Shown here: in pieces, positions 56,504 through 64,000 of the stretch | Position numbering within the stretch: position 1 is the first letter of the stretch | How the letters are laid out: every line of letters starts with the position of its first letter | Origin: Aurifilum marmelostoma | Taxonomy: Eukaryota > Ascomycota > Sordariomycetes > Diaporthales > Cryphonectriaceae | Direction of reading: 5' to 3' | Assembly (NCBI GenBank): GCA_027559495.1 | Contig: JAMXSV010000028.1 | Coordinates: forward strand, 2,294,001 to 2,358,000 | Length of the DNA stretch: 64,000 bases | Program-made: the position numbers and the translations under genes | Notes under the pieces: generated by a model | What the model saw: the letters and a program-made list of their open reading frames with translations, nothing else | What the model was told of the DNA's origin: nothing | Database searches by the model: none

Positions 56504-58918
56504 ATGGCACCGCTCAAGTCGGCACGACCCACCAAGAGGACGAAACAAGCTACATCCTCCGGCCGCGGCATCGCAAGAGACGACTCTGATGACGAGCTTG
56601 GTGTTGATGATCACCCATGGCAGTGGATATATGCAGACGAGGATGGAGCCTCGCAGAGCCCAGAAGATGGCACGCCTCGCAAGAGAAAGCGCACCAGGGA
56701 AATTGTGGGCGCAAGGATGGGGTCCTTTGCCTGCAGCCTGGGCGACATCGTCCTGCTAAAGGCAGAAGGCACTGGCGAGGCTTGGGTTGGCATAATATGT
56801 GAATTTTCAGAGGACGACGAGGATGAGAAAGTCGCCGAATTTATGTGGTTCTCGTCGGAGAGGGAAATTCGCAACAAGAAGAAGAAACGGACGGATTTCA
56901 CTCCGGTGAGTTCTCACCCCTCCCTATCGTCTTCTTGGCGATCCTCTGCTATAGATGTGCAATGGCTGATGAGGCGGGACAATCGTCGCCCGTAGAATGA
57001 GCTGTACATCACGCCCTCGTGGGACACGAACCCGCTCGAGACTATCAATGGCAAGGCAAAGGTGATGTCGCTTGAGGCGTTCCAGAGACTGTATCCCACG
57101 GGAAAGATCCCTCGAAATTCGCGGGATTACGGAAAGACGTTCGTCTGTCGTCGTGGCTGTAACACGAGGACTGCAACGTATACAGAGGAGTTCACATGGG
57201 AGGATGTGTACCACGGGCCAGAGGACATCCAGCAAGTGATCGACTTGGTACAAAGTGGGACAAAGGCCACGAGAAGGAAAAAGCCTTCAAGACAAGAGTC
57301 CCCTGATGTATTGTACGACGACGTTGATCAAGCCGGCGATGAGGATTGGGGAGCGACAAGAAAACCAGCGACGCCAAGGAAGCCGCGCAGCTACCAGAGT
57401 ACGCCCAAGAAGTCAAAGCCGACGACTCCATCATCGCACAGAAAGTACGTATAAGGACTCTGAACAGATTGTTGTCATAAAGATAGTGTACTAACTCACC
57501 CTCGGAACAGGATCGTTGTAAAGAAGCACCTTGAGTATACACCTCTGGCCACTCGGGTTCTCTCTCCAAGTCACCACGCATCTTCGCCGTTTCAGATTGC
57601 CAGGGCCAACCTTCACGTCGCCTCGGTACCCACCAGTCTACCCTGTCGAGAGGCAGAGTTTAGTCTCGTCTACTCCCACCTTGAGGCCGCTATTACAGAT
57701 GGCATGGGAACATGCATCTACATTTCCGGGACACCAGGAACGGGGAAGACTGCAACCGTCCGGGAGGTTGTCTCGCGGCTTGACGAGGCGGTGGGGTCAG
57801 AAGAGCTGGACGACTTCATCTTTGTCGAGATCAATGGTATGAAGATCACAGATCCGCACCAAGCTTACTCGCTCCTGTGGGAGGCGCTTAAGGGGCAACG
57901 GGTGAGCCCGGCGCAGGCTCTAGATCTGCTCGAGAGAGAGTTCAACCACCCCAGTCCACGGCGAGTGCCATGCGTTGTGCTCATGGACGAATTGGACCAG
58001 CTGGTCACGAAGAACCAGGGCGTCATGTACAACTTCTTCAATTGGCCCGGCCTGAGACACAGCCGGCTCATTGTGCTGGCTGTGGCAAACACCATGGACT
58101 TGCCAGAAAGAACCCTGAGCAACAAAATCAGCAGTCGTCTCGGTCTCACGCGGATCACCTTTCCGGGCTACAATCACGAGCAGCTCATGAAGATCGTCCA
58201 GTCACGCCTAGAGGGCGTACCAGACAATATTGTAGAGCCAGACGCCGTGCAGTTCGCCAGCCGCAAAGTCGCGGCAGTGAGCGGAGATGCTCGGCGAGCA
58301 CTCGACATCTGCAGGCGGGCCGTGGAGCTGGCCGAGGCAGAGGTCAAATCTGCAGACCCCATCTCCAATCCAGCCACTCCAAGCAAGAGGCAGAGAGAAA
58401 AGGAAGCCAAGGGCGAGACGCCCACAAGAAAGAAGAACCTTGGCAGGGTCACCATCGATACCGTGCGGAGGGCAATCAACGAGGCGACGAGCAGTCCGCT
58501 GCAGCAGTATCTCCGCGCGTTACCATTTGCCTCGAGGCTGCTGCTAGCCGCGCTCCTGGCACGAACGCAGAGGACCGGCCTGGCAGAGAGTACGTATGGC
58601 GATGTGTTGGAGGAGATGCAGCGGTCTCTAAGATTAGCGGCAGGGAATCGCTCGCTGGACCTGCTCGAGAAGAAAGGACGTCTGGGCAGCAAGACGAACG
58701 GAGGAGCCTGGGAGAGCAAAGCGAGGCATGATGCAAAAGCGGTCCGTTTAGCTGGTCTGGGATCTGCAGCAGTAGACCTCACCGGCGCTGGCATCATCAA
58801 TTTGGAAGCATACAGGGCGGAGAGGCCGAGCAAGATTCGACTTGCAGTGGGGGACGAAGAGGTACGGTTGGCCTTTAGAGATGATCCTGATATCAAGGCG
58901 ATGTGCCTCCTTGTTTAG
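56504..58918 (+). CDS. ORC1: Origin recognition complex subunit 1 (Orc1)
   Basis: Largest ORC subunit, an AAA+ ATPase that with Cdc6 loads MCM helicases at replication origins. Exons 56504-56905, 56996-57444 and 57511-58918 give 752 residues. The N-terminal part holds a BAH domain (about residues 65-230; GSFACSLGDIVLLKAEG, AEFMWFSSEREIR, NELYITPSWDTN, CRRGCNTRTATY), used for nucleosome contact. A basic linker KKPSRQESPD to PKKSKPTTPSSHRK follows. The AAA+ core has Walker A GTPGTGKT (about residues 356-363), Walker B VVLMDELD (about 439), sensor 1 in VLAVANTMDLPERTL and a sensor 2 region SGDARRALDICRRAV. A C-terminal winged-helix region closes the protein. An ATG at 57704 inside exon 3 is not the start. 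Confidence 0.97.
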
Positions 58919-58983
58919 GGTATCTATATGGAGAGATGTATTGAGCCGTTGATCGTGGACGACCGCTGTGCTACAGCGTATAA
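58919..58983. other. 65-base gap between ORC1 and PRP46 stop codons
   Basis: The two genes converge with only 65 bases between stops, so their 3' untranslated regions almost surely overlap as antisense pairs. Confidence 0.6.
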
Positions 58984-60698
58984 TTAATATTTCCTCCTCG
59001 CCAGTGTTGGCTTCCAATCAATAGGGTGAGACTCTGGAGTTGCTTCGTCGTCCGGCCGCCAGATCTTGATCGTCTTGTCCGCCTCGCCGCAAATCAGCCG
59101 AAGACCGGACTGGTCGAAGGTGGAGCAGAAAACGCCATTCTCAGCGTCTAGTGAGCCCGGCTGGGCAATCGTGTCCTGTGCCTGGTAGCGGTAACCAGTC
59201 TTCCAGTCCTGTTTTTATTTGAGTATCTCAGTCAGCCTGGATGCGCTCGATATAATCACTCAGGGTAGAATCGACGTCCAACTTACCCAGAAGCTGATTG
59301 AGCCATTATCACCACCCGAGAACAAAATGTTGTCGTTGTTGACGGATAGAGTGTTGATGATAGCGTTGTGACCCTCAAAGTTCTGCATGAAGGCGCCCTC
59401 GGGACACTTGAACTGCTTGATGCTCGAAGTACTGCCGGTGGCAAAGGTGAACTCAGACGGATGAGATGCAAGAGCCCTCACGCCCTTCTTGTGATGAGTC
59501 AATGTCGCCATGGTCTTGCCTGCGGCTAGATCCCCTGTTTTTTTTGACAAGTGCAGAGTCAGCAGCTGGGGGGAGTAGAAGTTACAAGGTGGGAAAAGAT
59601 GAGATTGGACGTACAAAGTCGGACATGACTGTCCAACGAACCCGTGATGACCTGTGGATCAGCCTCTTGGCAGACGAGGCTGCTGACTGTCTGCGTATGG
59701 CCGCTGAGAACGTGTCTAGATGTTGTGAAAGGTTGTTAGCCGGGGGGTTGGATCAAGGAGGGTACGGGGACAGGAGAGACTCACATATTGCTCCTCGTCC
59801 GCATATCCCATACTCTGGCAACACCATCCCGACCACCTGTCACCAAGACATCCAACGTAGGGTGCAACGCAAGCGTGTACACCCCCGACAGATGGCCATG
59901 GTAATGTCTGATAACCTTGTTCGTCTCGAGATCCCAGCACTTGACCATCTTGTCCTCACCGCACGAGAAGAGATACGGATGTCTGGGCGAGACCGCCAGC
60001 CCGCGCACCGTGGAAATATGACCGGTGAGTGTCAGGCGCAGCTGCCCGGACGCCAGATCCCACACCTTGATCGTCCTGTCGCCGCTGCCAGACACGAACC
60101 ACTTGTTGTTTGGCTCGACCGCCACGCTGCGCACCCAGCCGAGATGGCCCGAGATGACCTTGTGCAGCTTCCACGGCTTGTGCCACTCGGGTTTCGGCTG
60201 CGCGCTCATCGCCTCCGACAGGCGCATCAGGCTGGTCGTCTGCGTGCCGCCGTCCTGCGCCCGCGCCCCTCCTGCGCCCGGCACCGCAGCCGGCTTGCGG
60301 AACTGCACCAGCGCGCCGGCCTGTGGTCCTGCACCACCCGCGCCAGGCTTCCCGCCACCAGGAGCTTTTGCGGGTATGCCCTCGATCAGCTTCCTCGTGT
60401 TCTCCTCGGCGGGCGTCGGCGCACCCTCGCCTGCAGCGGCGGCGGGCTTCTTGACTTTCTTGCGGGCGCTGGCGGCGCTCGCCTGCTTGGCGGCCAGGGC
60501 GGCGGGGAGGGTCAGAACATCGTTGTATTCGGCGTGCAGGCGGACGGACAGTGCCTCCTTGTCAGCTTCTGGCTCGACGTTGAGCGCTGGATCGAGGCGT
60601 ATCCGCTTGCGCCCGTTGGTGTCGGCGTAGACGAGCTTGGTAGCTTTGGCGTTCCTGGAGATGAGGGACTCGAGGGTTGTCGAGACGTCGGCTGCCAT
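58984..60698 (-). CDS. PRP46: Pre-mRNA splicing factor Prp46 (PLRG1), WD40 protein
   Basis: Member of the Prp19/NineTeen complex that activates the spliceosome. Exons 60698-59785, 59715-59615, 59534-59287 and 59208-58984 give 495 residues in phase. An Ala/Pro-rich N-terminal region of about 170 residues includes LSEAMSAQPKPEWHKPWKLH, the family lead-in to the propeller. Seven WD40 repeats follow, with VISGHLGWVRSVAVEPNNKW, SGSGDRTIKVWDL, SCGEDKMVKCWDLE, TGGRDGVARVWDMR, TGSLDSHVRLWDLA, SGGDNGSISFWDWK and CGEADKTIKIWRPD. The end is HPIDWKPTLARRKY. High similarity to the PLRG1 family in every repeat makes this secure. Confidence 0.96.
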
Positions 60699-61425
60699 TT
60701 TGCGTCTCCTTTTTCTGTAAGCCTGCGTATTGTCGAGATGAATGGGTGGAAAGTGTGGATGTTGAAATGCGACAGGGCTGAAGGAGCGTGAGAGAGAGGT
60801 GGGTTTGCTGAGTTCAAGTCAAGCTGCGAAGATGGCAATCCAGGTCGCGTCTTTCCCCAAAATTTCCAGACCTTACCGTGGATCCTGGCATGTGTGGGAT
60901 TACGTTATAGTATTGCAGTGCAACATTTCTAGCACATACGACCATAGGTAGTGGAGAACTTGGGATCCCGTCCGCTCTCCCCTAAATAAGCCACTAACCG
61001 CCGGATTAGTAGTTAAGTGGGTGACCATTAGCGAATACCCGGTGTTGTATGTTTTTGCTTTTTATTTTCCCCTTGTATCTTTTTTTCTTTTATCTGATAT
61101 TCTTCTCACTAAATCACATATAATCTTTTAGATGATTTTATCTTTTTTTTCGATCTCAATTTCATTGGCTGTAAAATGGTGGAGGGCTGACCAGTAGTCA
61201 AGGCGTGACAGTCAAATGTGTGTGATATGATATGCCTTACAAAGCTACAAGAAGGCAACACTTATACACGCAAGCTAGAACAAACCAGGACCACTTCCAC
61301 TCACCAACCTAGAATCAAGGGGCAAGCCCGACAGAATACACCCAATCTGAGCTCTTCAATTCCTTCCCAGAAATACTGTCTTTTTTCCCCCATACAATCC
61401 GTGCAGAAAGAAGAGGCTCTGTGAG
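60699..61425. promoter_or_regulatory. Bidirectional promoter region PRP46 / NAS6
   Basis: 727 bases between divergent start codons. An AT-rich stretch with T-runs at about 61050-61165 sits in the middle, probably the nucleosome-poor centre. No named motif. Confidence 0.5.
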
Positions 61426-62772
61426 ATGGACGACCAATCGAAGTTCGCAATCCACGCCGCCTGCAGGAATGGAAATCGTGAGTCTCCCCATCATCATCAT
61501 CATCCGCGGACACGCAGCAGCAGCTCACCAGCACCCTACAGTGTCCCTCGTTCAGTCCCTATTGAATGTGAGCACCAGTGCCCCATATAGTTCTTTCTCG
61601 TTCGTTGAGAACTTCATGAGATTGACGCGGGGACCCCCACCAGGTCGACCCGAAGCTCAGCCTACGGAAGGACGATGACGGCAGGCTTCCCATCCACTGG
61701 GCTGCGTCCGCCAACCAGCTGGACATAGTCCAGCTGCTGTCTGAGGAGAAGGGCTTCGATGTTGATGTCCAGGTACGATGATATGTCTTCACCTTTCTCT
61801 TCGTCGTCGTTCCGTCATTTTTGTGGGAACTGTACTGTAGAAAGAGAAAAGCGCTGAGACAGCAGCACACCAGGATGACATGGGCTGGACGGCGCTCATG
61901 ATAGCAGCCAGCGTCAAGGACAGCGAGAGGCTCGTCGAGTTCCTGTTGAGCAAGGGCGCAGATCCCAACGAGAAGAGTAAGCTAACAGCCTCATCCTTCT
62001 CTCAAGAAAAAGAAGAAGAAAAGCGCAAGAGATATGTCTAGCTAACAATCGATCAACCCACCATCAGACAGCACCGGCCAGGCAAGTCCACACGCTCTCT
62101 TCAGTCAACCAACCCCCCCCCCCCCCGGCATATTAACCCACTTCCAACAGACAGTCATCCACTTCGTGGCCTCTAAAAACGCAATCGACATTGCCCGCCG
62201 CCTCTTCGACAACAAGCCCACCCCAGCCTCCGCCAGGGTCCGCGACAAGCGAGGCCAGTACGCCCTCCACCGGGCCGCGGCCGTCGGCTCCGTGCCCATG
62301 GTCAACCTGCTGCTGCAGAACAAGAGCCCCCTCAACGCGACGGACCAGGATGGACAGACGGCGCTGCATCATGCCATCGCCGAGGGTCATGGTTAGTACA
62401 TAAGTCGAGATGCCCTGCTGTTACGGGGAATTGACTCAAAGTGTTGGATCCTGTGACGCGGAGTGAGTGAACAAGGCTAATGGTTCGGGGGAAACCTATT
62501 GATAATCATAGGCGATACGGCAGTTGCTTTGCTCAAGGCTGGTGCTGAGACGGACAAGAGGGATGTGGATGGCCATCTGGCCCTGGATCTGGCACCGGAC
62601 AAGGAGGTCAGTTTTTTTTTTTCCCCCTTTCCTTTTCAGAGGCTGTGTGCTGCCTAGTGCATATACAGTATTGGTTGTGATGCCTTTACTACTGGACAGT
62701 CGTGACTGACCAAGCACACAGATCAAGAAGTATATCGAAAGGATGGCAGAGAATGAGGGCATAGAGCTGTGA
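61426..62772 (+). CDS. NAS6: 26S proteasome assembly chaperone Nas6 (gankyrin), ankyrin repeats, eight exons
   Basis: Nas6/gankyrin binds Rpt3 during assembly of the proteasome regulatory particle. Model: 61426-61477, 61542-61567, 61644-61772, 61874-61976, 62068-62081 (14 bases), 62151-62391, 62512-62606 and 62722-62772, giving 236 residues, as expected. Ankyrin repeats: FAIHAACRNGN, GRLPIHWAASANQLDIVQLL, GWTALMIAASVKDSERLVEF, TVIHFVASKNAIDIARRLFD, GQYALHRAAAVGSVPMVNLL, GQTALHHAIAEGHGDTAVAL and GHLALDLAPDKE. The intron 62082-62150 begins with GCAAGT after CAG, a GC-AG intron. Exon 4 could also begin at 61841, adding eleven residues in frame. The donor at 62607 is GTCAGT. Confidence 0.94.
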
Positions 62773-62984
62773 GAGAAGAAAAAGAGGGCCGTCTTGAGCG
62801 CGCCTCTATTACAAGGCGATGATGATATCAAACAACCTCCTATAAAACTGTACAAGACCATGAATATCAAGATTCCCTGACTCCGGCTGCCAATACCTCT
62901 CAGAATTTTTTCTTTAGACAAACGAACCTCCTTGCCATGCTGGTCCCACCACCGCCAACTTTGCCCCCAGTCCCAGTCAGTATC
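62773..62984. other. Short convergent intergenic region
   Basis: 212 bases between the NAS6 and TMF-like stop codons; only 3' untranslated sequence is expected. Confidence 0.5.
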
Positions 62985-64000
62985 TCAATTTATCGTCCTC
63001 TCCACCAGATCTCTGTACATGGCCTTGACATCCTGTACATCTGCCTTGAGCTCCTCCACCATCTCGCTCTTCTCGCCTAGCAGCTCCAGCGTCGTCTCGT
63101 ACCTCTCGTTGACCTCAGCCACCTCGGCCTGCAGCCTGGCGACCTCTTCGCCCGCCTGCCGGCCCTTTTCGACCTCGCGCATGAGGCTCACCATCTCTGC
63201 GCGCGCCTCGTCACGCTGGGCCGAGATCCGCGCGAGCTCTTCCTTTGTGGTGACCTTCTCACCCTCCAGCCGCCGGATTGCCGCGCTCAGCTTCTCGACA
63301 AGCTGCACAGAGGGGCCTGCGCCGACGGTCGAGACGGAGACCATATCCTGCGCAATCTGCTGAGGGGAGGACGTCGTCTCGATACTATCGTAGGTGTCAC
63401 TCCGCTCGAGTGGGTGTATCGAGGGAACGGATGGAAGTGCCTCGATGGTGGGGCTGAGTATGGGGGGCAGCTGGTGGGAATTTGCATTGTGCAGAGGCGG
63501 CCGGCCGGCCGGCTGGACCGATGGTCTGCGTGCTGCAGTATATCTTTCCACAGGATCACCGTTGCTCGACGGCGCCGAGTGCTTCCGGAACTTGCTCGAT
63601 AGTGTACCATAACCGAGCAGCTCCGTGCTGAAGCTGCGTGACGGCATAGATGCCGAGGGTGATTCGGGCCGGCTGCTGGATCTGTACGACTGGGATGGGG
63701 CCGTCTCTATCCATGGTCCTGGGCGGTCTTGCTGCGCGGCAGTCGCCTTCTCTTCTGCCACGGCAGTCTTGTGCTTTTCCAGCTCTGCCTTGGCCTCGGC
63801 CAGGGCAGCTTCCGCAGCTTCTGATCGCTTCTTGAGCGCCTCTATCTCAGACTGATGCGCCTTCACGTCTTCCTGTATTGTGGGTATCTGGGTCTTCGCA
63901 TCTTCTAATTCTTCTTCCCGATGTCTGGCGCGGAGGGCCTGGAAAAGGTGAAAATTAGCATCATTAGTTTGTGCCCCCGGCGACAGGCAGCTTGGACAAC
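62985..64000 (-). CDS. TMF1/Sgm1-like Golgi coiled-coil protein, C-terminal exon (partial)
   Basis: TATA-element-modulatory-factor (TMF) type golgins tether vesicles at the Golgi and bind Rab6/Ypt6 through their C-terminal coiled coil (family knowledge). One exon from 63938 to the TGA at 62985-62987, 317 residues; bases above 63938 are intron (CTTTTCCAG acceptor) and the rest of the gene is outside the window. A charged coiled coil (ALKKRSEAAEAALAEAKAEL) and a Ser/Pro-rich linker with phosphorylation-type motifs come first. Then the TMF C-terminal signature follows: LVEKLSAAIRRLEGEKVTTK, LARISAQRDEARAEMVSLMR, TTLELLGEKSEMVEELKADV and a terminal DVKAMYRDLVERTIN. Identification rests on this end motif. 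Confidence 0.88.
   Translation of the reverse strand, partial: CPSCLSPGAQTNDANFHLFQALRARHREEELEDAKTQIPTIQEDVKAHQSEIEALKKRSEAAEAALAEAKAELEKHKTAVAEEKATAAQQDRPGPWIETAPSQSYRSSSRPESPSASMPSRSFSTELLGYGTLSSKFRKHSAPSSNGDPVERYTAARRPSVQPAGRPPLHNANSHQLPPILSPTIEALPSVPSIHPLERSDTYDSIETTSSPQQIAQDMVSVSTVGAGPSVQLVEKLSAAIRRLEGEKVTTKEELARISAQRDEARAEMVSLMREVEKGRQAGEEVARLQAEVAEVNERYETTLELLGEKSEMVEELKADVQDVKAMYRDLVERTIN

Noticed and set aside
57704..58918. Separate 404-codon AAA+ ATPase gene
   Set aside because: It is the last part of ORC1; the frame is open upstream to the acceptor at 57510 and joins BAH-domain exons in phase.
1..64000. CRISPR array, prophage, biosynthetic gene cluster or intact transposon
   Set aside because: No spaced direct repeats, transposase, integrase, polyketide or peptide synthetase sequence was found on either strand.

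Overview
This is a stretch of nuclear genome from a filamentous ascomycete (Pezizomycotina, most probably Sordariomycetes). The signs are short introns of about 50-130 bases with GTAAGT/GTATGT/GTACGT donors, GC-rich coding exons, C/T-rich 5' regions, about one gene per 2.7 kb on both strands, and housekeeping proteins of clearly fungal type. I see no operon, rRNA, CRISPR array or intact mobile element. Genus cannot be fixed from the sequence alone. Exon borders were read by hand from splice signals and checked for phase, so they are models, not transcripts.

Left part (1-15.1 kb): the N-terminal part of a monocarboxylate-type MFS transporter (-, runs off the left edge), a three-LIM-domain protein (+), SUMO (-) with a small membrane-protein ORF ending 2 bases before the SUMO start codon, a tiny multi-exon gene for the Cx9C protein Cmc4 (+), and the nuclear pore scaffold protein Nup84/Nup107 (+).

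15.1-19.7 kb is poor in genes. It holds a possible 64-residue membrane peptide gene, an interstitial telomere-like block and an AT-rich island. Then come mitochondrial prolyl-tRNA synthetase (-), ribosome-assembly factor Mak21/Noc1 (+), an unknown 148-residue protein (-), a mitochondrial hot-dog-fold thioesterase (+), adenylylsulfate kinase (+), V-ATPase subunit C/Vma5 (-), a Q-rich protein with two AT-hooks (+) and an F-box protein (-).

40.7-48.4 kb is a 7.7-kb gene-free tract full of homopolymer and microsatellite runs. The right part is dense: an uncharacterised fungal protein (+), ESCRT-I subunit Vps37 (-), prefoldin subunit 5 (+), an uncharacterised 570-residue protein (-), ORC1 (+), spliceosomal Prp46/PLRG1 (-), proteasome chaperone Nas6/gankyrin (+) and the C-terminus of a TMF1/Sgm1-type Golgi coiled-coil protein (-, runs off the right edge).

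The genes do not form one pathway; this is ordinary core genome. The most interesting points are the SUMO/upstream-ORF arrangement, three genes each broken by exactly one extra base in a G/C homopolymer (likely assembly overcalls), the hidden CMC4 gene with a 13-base exon, a 6-base exon in the MFS gene, a GC-AG intron in NAS6, and the telomere-like block next to an AT-rich scar.
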